From Microbacterium sp. Yaish 1 (GTDB lineage Bacteria > Actinomycetota > Actinomycetes > Actinomycetales > Microbacteriaceae), in contig NZ_NPMR01000001.1 in assembly GCF_002245215.1 (NCBI RefSeq), positions 434,001-498,000 on the forward strand: a stretch of DNA of 64,000 nucleotides, read 5' to 3'. Position 1 is the first letter of the stretch, and the number at the start of each line of letters is the position of its first letter. This document shows, piece after piece, positions 7,540 through 17,744 of this stretch. Under the pieces are notes generated by a model, which was given only the letters and a program-made list of their open reading frames with translations, was not told the origin of the DNA and ran no database searches. The position numbers and the translations under genes are program-made.

Positions 7540-9051
7540 ATGCTCCGCCGCACCACCGTGACCGCCGCCGCGCTGCTGGCCGCAGGCTCCCTCCTCCTCG
7601 CCGGCTGCACCGGGTCGACCGATCCCGGGCCGTCCGCCACCATGGGCGCCCCCGACCCGAACGCGAGCGTGAACATCCGCCTGGTGCTCGAGCCCTCGAA
7701 CCTCGACATCCGGCAGACCGCGGGCATCTCGCTCGATCAGACACTCATCGACAACGTCTACCAGGGCCTCGTCTCCCGCACCGCGGAGGGCGAGATCGTC
7801 GATGCCCTCGCCAGCGCACACGAGGTCTCCGCCGACGGCTTGACCTACACGTTCACGCTGCGCGAGGGGGTCACCTTCCACGACGGCCAGCCCCTCATGC
7901 CTCAGGACGTCGTCTCGTCGCTGACCACCCGGCAGGCCACCGCGGAGTGGGCGGACAGCGAACGGCTCGCCAACGTCACATCGATCACCGCCGACGGGCA
8001 GAAGATCGTGCTGACGCTGTCGCAGCCCGACTCGTCGCTGCTGTGGAACCTGACGGGGCGCGCGGGCATCATCCTCAAAGAGGGCGACACCGTCGACTAC
8101 AACACCGCCGCCAACGGCACCGGCCCCTTCCGTCTGGCGAACTGGCGCCAGGGCGCCAGCCTGACGCTCGAGCGGAACGAGGCGTACTGGGGGGATGCGG
8201 CTCAGGTAGCCGACGTGACGTTCGACTTCATCCCCGACAACCAGGCGGCCATCAACGCCGCTCTCGCCGGCGAGATCGACGTCGTCGTCGGCTTCGACGC
8301 GAACCTCGCCGATCAGGTCGAGGGCGGCGGCGACTTCGTCGTCGAGACGGGCAGCGCGACCGACAAGAGCGTGCTCGCGATGAATTCCACGTCGGGCCCG
8401 CTCGCCGACGTCCGGGTGCGCGAGGCGATCCGAACCGCCATCGACCACGACGCGATCGTCGAGGCCGTCGGTGCCGGGCAGACGCTCTATGGTCCGATTC
8501 CCGAGGCCGACCCCGGATACGAGGACCTCTCGGATGTCGTCTCCTACGACCCCGAGGCCGCCCGGGCGCTGCTCAGCGAGGCCGGCGTCAGCGACCTCGC
8601 ACTGACCCTGACGATTCCGTCGGCGTACGGCACGACGCTGCCGCAGATCCTGGTCTCGAACCTCAACGACGTCGGGATCGACCTCAAGGTGAACCCCGTC
8701 GACTTCGGCACCTGGCTCAGCGACGTGTACACGAACAAGGACTACGAGCTCAGCGTCGTCAATCACGCCGAGCCGCGCGACTTCGAGAACTGGGCCAACC
8801 CCGACTACTACTTCACGTACGACAACGCCGAGGTGCAGGACCTCTACGCGCAGTCGCTGCTCGCCACGGACGAGCAGTCCGCCGACGAGCTCCTGAAGAA
8901 GGCCGCGCGGATCGTGTCGGAGGACCACGCCGCCGATTGGCTCTACAACTGGGCTTCGGTGGTCGCGGTCGCCACGAACGTCTCGGGCATGCCCGTCGAC
9001 AACGTGAACGCCCGCATCAACCTCGCCGAGATCGCCAAGAGCGACGGGTGA
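7540..9051 (+). CDS. ABC transporter substrate-binding lipoprotein (SBP_bac_5 family)
   Basis: A 503-residue extracellular solute-binding protein of the oligopeptide/dipeptide/nickel cluster. The N-terminus is a lipoprotein signal with lipobox LLAGC (cleavage before Cys23), so it is anchored to the outer face of the membrane. The DppA/OppA pattern follows: LDQTLIDNVYQGLV, a FTLREGVTFHDG segment, and NGTGPFRL near 190. It delivers substrate to the two permeases that follow with four-base overlaps. An AAAGGAA SD lies eleven bases upstream. The substrate is unknown; peptides are the default guess and no nickel- or iron-type ligand motif is evident. Confidence 0.92.
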   Translation: MLRRTTVTAAALLAAGSLLLAGCTGSTDPGPSATMGAPDPNASVNIRLVLEPSNLDIRQTAGISLDQTLIDNVYQGLVSRTAEGEIVDALASAHEVSADGLTYTFTLREGVTFHDGQPLMPQDVVSSLTTRQATAEWADSERLANVTSITADGQKIVLTLSQPDSSLLWNLTGRAGIILKEGDTVDYNTAANGTGPFRLANWRQGASLTLERNEAYWGDAAQVADVTFDFIPDNQAAINAALAGEIDVVVGFDANLADQVEGGGDFVVETGSATDKSVLAMNSTSGPLADVRVREAIRTAIDHDAIVEAVGAGQTLYGPIPEADPGYEDLSDVVSYDPEAARALLSEAGVSDLALTLTIPSAYGTTLPQILVSNLNDVGIDLKVNPVDFGTWLSDVYTNKDYELSVVNHAEPRDFENWANPDYYFTYDNAEVQDLYAQSLLATDEQSADELLKKAARIVSEDHAADWLYNWASVVAVATNVSGMPVDNVNARINLAEIAKSDG

Positions 9052-9998
9052 TCCGCTACGCGCTGACGCGACTGGCCCTGCTGTTGCTGGGCCTGGTCGT
9101 CGCCAGCGTGCTGATCTTCGTGACGCTGCGGGTCCTCCCCGGCGACGTCGCGCAGCAGATCGCGGGAACCACCTCGACACCGGAGCAGGTCGCCGCGCTG
9201 CGTGAACGACTCGGCCTCGACGTGCCGCTGCCGACGCAGTATCTCGAGTGGATGGCGGGGCTGATCCGCGGCGACCTCGGAACGTCGCTGGTGACCGGCT
9301 CGCCCGTCGCGGCAGAGCTCGCCGCCAAGGCCCAGGTCACCGTTCCCCTGGGGCTGATGTCGATGCTCGTGGCTCTGGTCATCGCACTCCCGTTCGGCGT
9401 CATCGCGGCGATTCGTCGCGGTCGCGCCGACGGCACCGCGCTCTCGTTCGGCGCTCAGGCGGTCGCGGCTGTTCCGGTGGTCTGGGCGGGCATGATGCTC
9501 GTCGTCGTGTTCGCGGTCTGGCTCGGCTGGCTGCCCGCGCAGGGCTTCCCCCGCGACGGCTGGCGCGACCCGGCCCGCGCGCTCGCGGCCCTCGTCCTGC
9601 CGGCGGTGACGATCGGCGTCGTCGAGGGCGCGATGCTGATGCGATTCGTCCGGAGCGCGACCCTGTCGGCGATGGGGCAGGACTTCGTCCGCACGGCGGC
9701 CGCGAAGGGCCTCACTCGGCGAGCGGCGCTGCTCCGACACGGTCTCCCGACGGTCGGCCTGTCGATCATCAGCGTCCTCGGCCTGCAGGTCGCGGGCATC
9801 GTCGTGGGTGCGGTCGTGATCGAGCAGCTGTTCACGCTCCCGGGCATCGGTCGCATGCTCGTGGCGGACGTCGGCCTGCGCGATCTGCCCAAGGTGCAGG
9901 GCGAGCTCCTGGCGCTCACGGCCGTCGTGCTCGTCGTGGGGTTCGTCGTCGACCTCGTGCATCGCGGTCTGGATCCGAGACAGCGGGAGGCCTCATGA
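9048..9998 (+). CDS. ABC transporter permease (DppB/OppB type)
   Basis: A 316-residue inner-membrane permease. The GTG start overlaps the stop of the binding-protein gene (GTGA). It has the DppB-type N-terminus (RYALTRLALLLLGLVVASVL, then RVLPGDVA), about six membrane segments, and the cytosolic loop that docks on the ATPase near 205-225 (DFVRTAAAKGLTRRAALLRH). It pairs with the next gene to form the channel. Confidence 0.93.
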   Translation: MIRYALTRLALLLLGLVVASVLIFVTLRVLPGDVAQQIAGTTSTPEQVAALRERLGLDVPLPTQYLEWMAGLIRGDLGTSLVTGSPVAAELAAKAQVTVPLGLMSMLVALVIALPFGVIAAIRRGRADGTALSFGAQAVAAVPVVWAGMMLVVVFAVWLGWLPAQGFPRDGWRDPARALAALVLPAVTIGVVEGAMLMRFVRSATLSAMGQDFVRTAAAKGLTRRAALLRHGLPTVGLSIISVLGLQVAGIVVGAVVIEQLFTLPGIGRMLVADVGLRDLPKVQGELLALTAVVLVVGFVVDLVHRGLDPRQREAS

Positions 9999-10876
9999 AC
10001 GAGCGGATGCCGTGGCTGCGGCGACTGTGGTCGCTGCCGGCCGGACGTTTCGGCCTCATCGTCGTCGTCGGCATCGGGCTCGTGGCCGCGGTCTCGCTGG
10101 TGTGGACCCCGTTCGACCCGCAACGGGTGGACATCCCGGCTCGGTGGAGCCCGCCGGGCTGGCCGCATCTGCTGGGTACCGACGCATCGGGTCGCGACAT
10201 CCTCTCGCTGTTGATCGCGGGGGCGCGCACGACGGTCCTCGTCGCCGCCGGTGCGGGCATCGTCGCCACCCTCATCGGGATCGCGCTCGCCTGCCTGGGG
10301 GCGCTGACGGGGCGCTGGACGCGCGAAGTGGTCGCGGTGCTCGTCGACATCCTGATCGCCTTCCCGGTGCTGCTGATCGCGATGATGATCTCGGCGGTGT
10401 GGGGCGGCTCGCTGTGGGTCGTCGTGATCTCCGTCGGCATCGGCTTCGGCGTCAACATCGCCCGAGTCACGCGGCCGGAGCTTCGCCGCACGCTGCACAG
10501 CGACTTCGTGCTCGCCGCACGCGCGAGCGGGCTGACGCCGTCGCAGATCGCGGTGCGCCATCTGCTCCCCAACGTCGCGCCGGTCTTCATCGTGCAGCTG
10601 TCCTGGGGCATGGCCGTCGCTGTGCTGGCCGAGGCGGGCCTGAGCTATCTCGGGTTCGGCGCGCCGCCGACACAGCCGTCGTGGGGGCTGCTGCTGAGCG
10701 AGCTGCAGAACTACCTGACGGCGCATCCGCTGAGCGTCGTGTGGCCGGGTCTCGCGATCACGATCACCGTTCTGGGACTCAATCTCCTCGGCGACGGTCT
10801 GCGTGAGGCGACCGACCCGACGCTCGCCCGGCGGCGCTCCCCCGCCGCATCTCACACGCCGGCGGTGGTCGCATGA
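9995..10876 (+). CDS. ABC transporter permease (DppC/OppC type)
   Basis: A 293-residue permease, the second channel half. The ATG overlaps the stop of the previous gene (ATGA). It shows the DppC features: an N-terminal membrane helix, HLLGTDASGRDILS near 60-73, and the ATPase-docking loop DFVLAARASGLTPSQIAVRHLLPN near 170-193. About six membrane segments are visible. It overlaps the first ATPase gene by four bases, consistent with strict co-translation of the transporter. Confidence 0.93.
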   Translation: MNERMPWLRRLWSLPAGRFGLIVVVGIGLVAAVSLVWTPFDPQRVDIPARWSPPGWPHLLGTDASGRDILSLLIAGARTTVLVAAGAGIVATLIGIALACLGALTGRWTREVVAVLVDILIAFPVLLIAMMISAVWGGSLWVVVISVGIGFGVNIARVTRPELRRTLHSDFVLAARASGLTPSQIAVRHLLPNVAPVFIVQLSWGMAVAVLAEAGLSYLGFGAPPTQPSWGLLLSELQNYLTAHPLSVVWPGLAITITVLGLNLLGDGLREATDPTLARRRSPAASHTPAVVA

Positions 10877-11651
10877 GCCTTGAGGTCGAGGGCCTGTCGA
10901 TCGTGCTCGATGGCCGCCGCGTGGTCGACGACGTATCGTTCCGCGTGGCCGACGGCGCCCGCGTGGGGCTCATCGGAGAGTCGGGGTCGGGAAAGTCGCT
11001 GACCGCTCTCGCCGTCCTCGGGCTGCTTCCCGACGGCGCCGAGGTCGACGGCAGCATCCGATGGAACGGCAGGGAGCTGCTCGGACTTCCCGATCGCGAG
11101 CTGGCAGCCCTCCGCGGGGAGGAGATCGGCATCGTCTTCCAGGAGCCCCAGACCGCCCTCAACCCCCTGCGGACGGTCGGGCGGCAGATCGCGGAGCCGC
11201 TGCGCATCCACGGCCGGGTCGGTCGCCGCGACGCCCTCTCGCGCGCCCAGGCCGACGCGGATCGGGTACGGCTGCCCGAGGGCGCTCTGCGCCGCTACCC
11301 CCATCAGCTCTCGGGCGGTCAGCGTCAGCGGGTCGCGATCGCCATGGCGCTGGCTGCCCGGCCGCGCCTGCTGATCGCGGACGAGCCGACGACGGCCCTC
11401 GACGTGACGATCCAGGCCGAGATCCTGGCGCTCCTGGGCGAGCTGGTCGACGACGACGGGATGTCGCTGCTGTTCATCACCCACGACCTGGCCGTGCTGT
11501 CGCAGGTCGCGACGGAGGCCGTCGTGCTCGAACGCGGTCGCGTCGTCGAGACGGGCGCGGTCGCCGACCTGCTCACCGCTCCGCGGTCGGAGGTCACCCG
11601 CGGCCTGCTGCGCGATGCGACGGCCACGGTGTGGCGGCCGGAGGGAGAGGC

Positions 11652-11655
<4 letters not shown>
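10873..11655 (+). CDS. ABC transporter ATPase (DppD/OppD type)
   Basis: A 260-residue ATPase with Walker A GESGSGKS (35-42), Q-loop in [12 protein letters not shown], signature LSGGQRQR (near 144) and Walker [13 protein letters not shown]. It drives import through the two upstream permeases. DppD proteins usually have about 320-330 residues with a C-terminal Cys-rich oligopeptide_CTD. This one ends shortly after the H-loop region and lacks that tail, so it is compact for the family. Four-base overlaps join it to both neighbours. Confidence 0.92.
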
Positions 11656-12461
<806 letters not shown>

Positions 12462-12512
12462 AGGTCGCACCGTCGCGCGCCCGATGTCGGCGGCCGCCGC
12501 TAGCGTAAGGCC

Positions 12513-13574
12513 ATGCGCGCGATCATCCCCCCGTACCTCCTCGCCCGCGTCGCCTCCGCCCGCGAGCCTCATCTCGCGCGTGCCGCGGTCGCCGCGCGGA
12601 CGACCCTCGCCGCGCGTCCGTCCGATCTCTCCGGTCGATCGCAGCTGCGGCTCTCCGTCGAACCGGGCGGCACGCTCGTCGCCGAGCGCATCGCCGCCGC
12701 CGACCGAGCGGTGTCCGACGCGCAGGGCCGCGAAGAGCTCCCGGGCGTCCTCGTCCGTCGTGAGGACGATCCGCCCACGGGCGATCGTGCGGCGGACGAG
12801 GCGTTCGACGGACTCGGCGCGACGTTCTCGTTCTTCCTCGACGCCTACGGCCGCGATTCGATCGACGGTCGGGGTGGTGTGCTCGCCGCCACCGTCCATT
12901 ACGGCGAGGCCTACGACAACGCGTTCTGGAACGGCGAGCGCATGGTTTTCGGCGACGGCGACGGCGAGGTGTTCACCGGATTCACCGGGTCGCTGACCGT
13001 CATCGCCCACGAGCTGGCTCACGGCGTCACCGAGTTCTCGGGAGGCCTGACCTACGCCGGCCAGTCCGGTGCTCTCAACGAGTCGCTGTCCGACGTCTTC
13101 GGCGCGCTCGCCGAACAGCACCATCTCGGCCAGAACGCCGAGCGGGCATCGTGGCTCATCGGTGCGGGCATCTTCACGGATGCCGTCCAGGGGCGCGCCC
13201 TCCGGTCCCTGGCCGAGCCCGGGTCGGCGTACGACGACGACGTGCTCGGCCGCGACCCGCAACCCGGACACATGCGGGACTACGTGGTGACGACCAGTGA
13301 CAACGGCGGGGTCCACATCAACTCGGGCATCCCGAATCGGGCGTTCCACCTCGTCGCGACGCGGCTGGGCGGCTACGCCTGGGAACGCGCGGGACTCATC
13401 TGGTACCGCACGCTCACCTCGGGGGCACTCTCCCCCGACGCCGACTTCGCCGCCTTCGCCGCTGCCACGATCGACCAGGCCGTCGACGAGTACGGTGAGG
13501 AGACGGAGGAGGTCGCCGCCGTGCGTGCCGGATGGCAGGGCGTCGGCGTGCTGGAGGATGCCCGACACCCGTGA
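12513..13574 (+). CDS. M4 metalloprotease, protealysin-like
   Basis: A 353-residue thermolysin-family zinc protease. Zinc site HELAH at 166-170 (catalytic Glu167), third ligand Glu190 in GALNESLSD, and the substrate His in [11 protein letters not shown] near 270. It has no signal peptide. The N-terminus ([10 protein letters not shown]) matches the short propeptide of protealysin-like enzymes, whose PPYL/M motif blocks the active site, rather than the long FTP propeptide of secreted thermolysins. It is therefore probably intracellular or exported by an unusual route. TAGCGT (12501-12506) lies six bases before the ATG, so the mRNA is predicted leaderless. The next gene, its likely inhibitor, overlaps by 17 bases. 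Confidence 0.9.
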   Translation: MRAIIPPYLLARVASAREPHLARAAVAARTTLAARPSDLSGRSQLRLSVEPGGTLVAERIAAADRAVSDAQGREELPGVLVRREDDPPTGDRAADEAFDGLGATFSFFLDAYGRDSIDGRGGVLAATVHYGEAYDNAFWNGERMVFGDGDGEVFTGFTGSLTVIAHELAHGVTEFSGGLTYAGQSGALNESLSDVFGALAEQHHLGQNAERASWLIGAGIFTDAVQGRALRSLAEPGSAYDDDVLGRDPQPGHMRDYVVTTSDNGGVHINSGIPNRAFHLVATRLGGYAWERAGLIWYRTLTSGALSPDADFAAFAAATIDQAVDEYGEETEEVAAVRAGWQGVGVLEDARHP

Positions 13575-13911
13575 CGACGGTTCCGCGGCCGAGCTGCGGA
13601 TCGTTGTGGAGCGCAGCGGCGGTTTCGCCGGCCTGACGCGGACGTGGCGAATCGAGCCCACGCCGGCCGAACGCGAAGGCTGGCGCGAGCTGGTGCAGCG
13701 GTGTCCGTGGCAGGAGATCGACGCGTCGGCACCGGCCGGCAGAACCGGATCGAGCGGGGCCGACCGCTTCCACTGGCGGATCGTGGTCACCGACAGCGAG
13801 ACGACGCGTCAGGCCGAGTTGAACGACGACCTCGTCGAACCGTGGCGTTCGCTCGTCGAGGCCGTCCGGACCGGACGCTCGGCGAAGCCGGGGGCCGTTG
13901 CCGAGGAGTGA
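13558..13911 (+). CDS. Emfourin-like protealysin inhibitor
   Basis: A 117-residue protein whose pattern ([19 protein letters not shown] near 11-29, then a central Trp/Cys stretch and an FHWRIVVTD strand) fits the emfourin family of small M4-protease inhibitors. Genes of this family lie next to protealysin-like proteases and block them when co-expressed in the cell. Here the ATG lies inside the 3' end of the protease gene (17-base overlap, different frame), so synthesis of enzyme and inhibitor is coupled. The family call is from remembered patterns and context; activity is inferred. Confidence 0.8.
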   Translation: MPDTRDDGSAAELRIVVERSGGFAGLTRTWRIEPTPAEREGWRELVQRCPWQEIDASAPAGRTGSSGADRFHWRIVVTDSETTRQAELNDDLVEPWRSLVEAVRTGRSAKPGAVAEE

Positions 13912-13915
13912 CGCC

Positions 13916-14542
13916 TCAGCCGGACTTCTGCGCGAAGAGTCCGCGCAGTCCCTTCTTCGGCTGCTCGAGCGACTTCTGCAGGTAGATCGTGCCCAGCCAC
14001 CGGCCGAACTTGTGACCCACGCGCCCCATCCGGCCGACCTCGACGAACCCGAAACGCTCGTGCAGGGCGATCGATGCCTCCGCGCCCTTGTCGCTCACGA
14101 CAGCGACGATCTCGCGGAGTCCGAGCTGCTGACAGGCCTCGATGAGGGCTTCGAGGAGCGCGCGTCCGAGGCCCTTCCCCGTCGCCGCCTGACCGAGGTA
14201 GATCGAGGTCTCGGCGGTGTAGCGGAATCCGGTCTTGCCGTTCCACGGCGATGCGAGGGCGTATCCGAGGATCTGCCCGGTCGGCGAGACCGCGACGAGG
14301 AACGGCAGCTTGAGCTTGGCGAGGTAGTCGTACTTCTCGCGCCACTGCGCGAGCGACCACTTCTTCTCGTCGAAGGTCACGACGGAGTTGGTCACGTAGT
14401 AGTTGTAGATCTCGCGGATGTCGGGGAGATCATCCGGGCGCGCCGGCCGGATCTCGTAGGAGAAGGGCCGCTCGGGTTCGGCCGGGCGACGCAGGTGCCG
14501 CGGAAGGCGTCGACGGTCGCGGTTGGAGTCCTCCTCGAGCAT
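13916..14542 (-). CDS. GNAT acetyltransferase (phosphinothricin acetyltransferase-like)
   Basis: A 208-residue GNAT protein resembling the Pat/Bar (phosphinothricin or methionine sulfoximine N-acetyltransferase) branch: IRPARPDDLPDIREIYNYYV near 31-50, and the acetyl-CoA loop GKGLGRALLEALI near 122-134, followed by ERFGFVEVG. The N-terminal 28 residues are basic and outside the domain. A TAGAGT hexamer (14549-14554) six bases before the ATG predicts a leaderless mRNA and supports this long start. The substrate is not proven; family members acetylate small amines. It converges on the emfourin gene with a four-base gap. Confidence 0.85.
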   Translation of the reverse strand: MLEEDSNRDRRRLPRHLRRPAEPERPFSYEIRPARPDDLPDIREIYNYYVTNSVVTFDEKKWSLAQWREKYDYLAKLKLPFLVAVSPTGQILGYALASPWNGKTGFRYTAETSIYLGQAATGKGLGRALLEALIEACQQLGLREIVAVVSDKGAEASIALHERFGFVEVGRMGRVGHKFGRWLGTIYLQKSLEQPKKGLRGLFAQKSG

Positions 14543-14589
14543 GCAGCAACTCTACGGGGCGCACGTTTCACGCCGATGACGACAGCCGG

Positions 14590-15288
14590 TCAGAGCGCCG
14601 GGATGCGCCAGTCGATCGGCTCGCCACCACGCTCGGCGAGCAGCTCGTTGGCGCGCGAGAACGGCCGCGACCCGAAGAAGCCGCGGCTCGCGGACAGCGG
14701 CGACGGATGCGGCGACGCGATGATCGCAGCATCGCCGAGGAGCGGCCGCAGGGTTGCGGCATCCTTCCCCCAGAGGATCGCGACGAGCGGACACCGGCGA
14801 GCCACGAGCGCCCGGATGGCGTGCTCGGTGACGCGCTCCCAGCCCCACCCCCGGTGCGAGGCGGGAGCGCCGGGGGCGACGGTCAGCACGCGGTTCAGCA
14901 GCAGAACGCCCTGATCGCTCCACGCGGACAGGTCGCCGTGCGGCACGGGGGCGATGCCGAGGTCCGATTCGAGCTCTCGGTAGATGTTCCCGAGGCTCCG
15001 GGGCAATGGCCGCACGTGGGCGTCGACCGCGAAGGAGAGTCCGATCGGATGTCCCGGGGTCGGGTAGGGATCCTGACCGACGATCAGGACGCGGACGTCG
15101 GCCATCGGCCGCTGGAACGCTCGCAGCACGCGGTCCCCCGCGGGCAGGTAGCCCCGGCCCGCGGCGGTCTCTGCACGCAGCCGGTCGCCGAGCGCGGCTA
15201 TGTCGGCCGCGACGGGCTGCAGCGCCTCGGCCCAATCGGGTGCCACCAGTCCGTCGGCGGCCAGGTCGGTGAGGGAGCGCGGCGTCAC
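14590..15288 (-). CDS. ung: Uracil-DNA glycosylase
   Basis: A 232-residue family 1 UDG that removes uracil from DNA in base-excision repair. The catalytic water-activating motif [16 protein letters not shown] (Asp73) is intact, as are LLLNRVLTV and the DNA-intercalation motif [11 protein letters not shown] near 193. The start is the GTG at 15286-15288. A TACCCT hexamer (15295-15300) lies six bases upstream, so the mRNA is predicted leaderless. Reading further upstream gives a low-complexity extension and is rejected. It diverges from the MFS gene at 15328; the two leaderless starts are only 39 bases apart. Confidence 0.95.
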   Translation of the reverse strand: MTPRSLTDLAADGLVAPDWAEALQPVAADIAALGDRLRAETAAGRGYLPAGDRVLRAFQRPMADVRVLIVGQDPYPTPGHPIGLSFAVDAHVRPLPRSLGNIYRELESDLGIAPVPHGDLSAWSDQGVLLLNRVLTVAPGAPASHRGWGWERVTEHAIRALVARRCPLVAILWGKDAATLRPLLGDAAIIASPHPSPLSASRGFFGSRPFSRANELLAERGGEPIDWRIPAL

Positions 15289-15327
15289 TCTCCCAGGGTA
15301 GGCCGGTCGCGGCGGTATGCTCGCCCC

Positions 15328-16824
15328 GTGTCGACGACGCTGCGCACCTCCGCCTTGGGCGTCACCGCGGGTCTGATCGGGTGGTTCGTCCTGGTCGAGA
15401 TCGTCAGCGGCATCCTGCAGGGCTACTACGTCCCGCTCTTCAGCGACATCGTCGCCGAGCTCGGGATCCACGACTCCGACGTGAACTGGTTCGAGGCGGC
15501 GCAGCTCCTGCTCTCAGCCCTCGTCGTGCCGGTGCTCGCGAAGCTCGGCGACATGTACGGGCACAAGCGGATCCTGCTCGTCGCGGCCGTCCTCACCGCC
15601 GCAGCGACCTGGTGGCTCGCGTTCGCGGCATCCTTCTGGACCTTCCTCATCGCGTGGGCGCTGCAGGGCTTCTACGTCGTCTGGCTCCCCCTCGAGATCG
15701 CCCTCATCTTCGAGCGCGGCAGACGGCAGAGCCGCGGGGTCTCGCTCACCCGCCGCGCGGCGGGGCTGCTGGTCGTGGGGCTCCAGGCGGGCGCCATCCT
15801 GGGGGCCCTCGCGGCCGGCCGGATCTACGCCGCCACGGCCGGCGACATGACCCTCACCCTCATCGTCCCCGCCGTGGCGGTATCGATCGTCGCCGTCGTC
15901 ATCTGGCTCTGGGTGCCTGAGTCGAAGCCCGAGCCCGGCAAACGCAGCCTGGATTCGCGCGGCTTCATTCTCCTCGCCTTCGCCCTGCTGCTCGTCACCA
16001 GCGCGCTGACCTTCCTTCGCTTGAACGGCCCCTCGGCCTTCTGGGTGTGGGCGCTGCTCCTGGCGGGGATCGTCGGCTTCGTGGTGTTCGGCCGGTTCGA
16101 GCTGCGTCAGCCCGACCCCGCGGTCGATGTGCGGATGCTCGCGCGGCCGGAGATGTGGCCGGTGCAGGCCACCGCGTTCCTCGTCGGCATCAGTCTGCTC
16201 GGAGCCCAGGGCCCGCTGTCGACCTACGCGGGCACGGACCCCGCCCTCGGGTACGGTCTCGGGCTCGACGCCACCGACAGATCGAACATCATCGGGGTCT
16301 ACCTGGTGTCGCTCATCGTGGGCGCCGTGCTGTTCGCGGTCACCTCGCGCCGGGCGAGTCCGCGGATCGTGCTCATCGTCGCGGCGCTGCTCGTCGGCGT
16401 CGGCTACGCGCTCTTCCTGCCGTTCCACCGAGAGCTGTGGCAGGTGCTGCTCAACCTCTGCATCGCGGGCCTGGGCTGCGGCGCGCTGGTCGGGGCCATG
16501 CCGGCGGCTGCCGCTGCCGCCGCCCCTCGCGGGCAGACCGGCGTGGCGTCGGCCATGACGAACACCACGAAGACCATCGGCGGAACGTTCTCGTCGGCGA
16601 TCTTCGGCGTCGTCCTCGCCGCCGGAGCGGGCGTCGTCGCGAGCGAGACCGCTGCTTCCCTCGGCGGTTACCTCACGGTATGGGCGATCTGCGCCGCCGG
16701 CGGCTTCATCGCGGCGGTCCTGCTGTTCGTCGTGCCGCGCGTGGCGTTCGCCGACGCCGACGAAGCGCCGGCTGCGCGAGCCGGAGACGGGACGGGCGAG
16801 GCGGTCGCTCAGCCCCGCGGCTGA
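15328..16824 (+). CDS. MFS transporter (DHA2-like)
   Basis: A 498-residue membrane protein with about 12-14 hydrophobic segments. The conserved loop after the second segment reads [13 protein letters not shown], the MFS motif A, and a second copy-like loop is [11 protein letters not shown] central cytosolic stretch ([16 protein letters not shown]) separates the halves. The length fits drug/proton antiporters of the DHA2 type; the substrate is unknown. The start is GTG with TATGCT (15316-15321) six bases upstream and no SD, so a leaderless mRNA is predicted. It diverges from ung. Confidence 0.88.
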   Translation: MSTTLRTSALGVTAGLIGWFVLVEIVSGILQGYYVPLFSDIVAELGIHDSDVNWFEAAQLLLSALVVPVLAKLGDMYGHKRILLVAAVLTAAATWWLAFAASFWTFLIAWALQGFYVVWLPLEIALIFERGRRQSRGVSLTRRAAGLLVVGLQAGAILGALAAGRIYAATAGDMTLTLIVPAVAVSIVAVVIWLWVPESKPEPGKRSLDSRGFILLAFALLLVTSALTFLRLNGPSAFWVWALLLAGIVGFVVFGRFELRQPDPAVDVRMLARPEMWPVQATAFLVGISLLGAQGPLSTYAGTDPALGYGLGLDATDRSNIIGVYLVSLIVGAVLFAVTSRRASPRIVLIVAALLVGVGYALFLPFHRELWQVLLNLCIAGLGCGALVGAMPAAAAAAAPRGQTGVASAMTNTTKTIGGTFSSAIFGVVLAAGAGVVASETAASLGGYLTVWAICAAGGFIAAVLLFVVPRVAFADADEAPAARAGDGTGEAVAQPRG

Positions 16825-16838
16825 GCCGGGCCGGGCTC

Positions 16839-17624
16839 TCAGGCCTCGGTGGATCGAGGACGCAACGGTCCCCGCGCCAGCAGGTGCTGCGCGGACTGCG
16901 CGACGGGACGCATCGTCACCAGGTCGAGGTTCACGTGTCCCGGCGCGTTCAGCGCGTAGGAGACGACATCCGCCACATCTTCGGCGACGAGCGGCTGCTC
17001 GACGCCCTCGTACAGGCGGTCGGCCGCTTCCCGGTCGCCGCCGAGACGATTGAGCGTGAACTCCTCCGTGCGCACCATGCCGGGGGCGATCTCGACCACG
17101 CGGATGGGCTCGCCGTTCAGCTCGAGCCGGAGCGCGTGGACGAGCATCGACTCGCCCGCCTTCGCCGCGTTGTAGCCGGCTCCGCCCGGGTACGCCGCCT
17201 GAGCTGCGGTCGAGGTGACGTAGAGGGTGTCGGCATGGCCGGCGCCTGCTGCGACAGCGCGTCGCAGCAGCGGGAGCAGAGCCGCGGTCAGCCGCTGCGC
17301 CGACAGGACGTTCGCCTCGAACATCCACTGCCAGTCCTCGGGCGTACCGTCTTCGACGCGGTCGGTGCCGCGGGCCCCGCCCGCGACGTGCACGAGGGCG
17401 TGGACATCGCCGGAGGCGGCGAGGTGCTCGGTGAGTGCGACGACATCCGCCTCGCGGGTCAGATCCGCGGCGAATGAGGCGGAGCCGACCTCGGCGTCGA
17501 GGGCCTCGAGCCGCTCGGCCCGCCGGGCGACGCCGACGACCTCCCATCCCGATGCCCGCAGCGCGCGGACGACCGCCTCGCCGATTCCCGAACTCGCCCC
17601 GGTGACCACCGCACGTCGCGTCAT
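16839..17624 (-). CDS. SDR family oxidoreductase
   Basis: A 261-residue short-chain dehydrogenase. The cofactor loop TGASSGIGEAV (7-17) and the catalytic Ser/Tyr-x3-Lys (TSTAAQ..., YNAAKAGE near 155) are present. The Arg pair after strand 2 (ARRAER) suggests NADP(H). It resembles serine/3-hydroxy acid dehydrogenase-type SDRs, but substrate cannot be fixed. TACGGT (17631-17636) lies six bases before the ATG; a GGAGGG stretch lies between, so either leaderless or SD-led initiation would use the same start. It converges on the MFS gene. Confidence 0.88.
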   Translation of the reverse strand: MTRRAVVTGASSGIGEAVVRALRASGWEVVGVARRAERLEALDAEVGSASFAADLTREADVVALTEHLAASGDVHALVHVAGGARGTDRVEDGTPEDWQWMFEANVLSAQRLTAALLPLLRRAVAAGAGHADTLYVTSTAAQAAYPGGAGYNAAKAGESMLVHALRLELNGEPIRVVEIAPGMVRTEEFTLNRLGGDREAADRLYEGVEQPLVAEDVADVVSYALNAPGHVNLDLVTMRPVAQSAQHLLARGPLRPRSTEA

Positions 17625-17666
17625 CCCTCCACCGTAGCCGTCAGGTTACGCAGCGTGTCCCGCGCA

Positions 17667-17695
17667 TTGTCGGGCACACCCGGTTTCCGTACGCT
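17667..17695 (+). promoter_or_regulatory. Predicted promoter of metY
   Basis: TTGTCG (17667-17672) and TACGCT (17690-17695) are 17 bases apart, a standard vegetative spacing. The predicted start near 17702 gives a leader of about 43 bases before metY. It is one of few promoters in the window with a recognisable -35. Confidence 0.55.
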
Positions 17696-17744
17696 CGACC
17701 CAGGCCGGCGACCGTCGCCGCTTCCCGACCCGATGGAGCCACGC

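Noticed and set aside
14590..15471. Longer ung start 61 codons upstream
   Set aside because: The added residues are low-complexity, overlap the MFS promoter and start, and the -10 hexamer places transcription at the GTG at 15288.
17641..17744. Possible SAM riboswitch upstream of metY
   Set aside because: The leader after the predicted promoter is only about 43 bases, too short for any known SAM aptamer, and no conserved core is seen.
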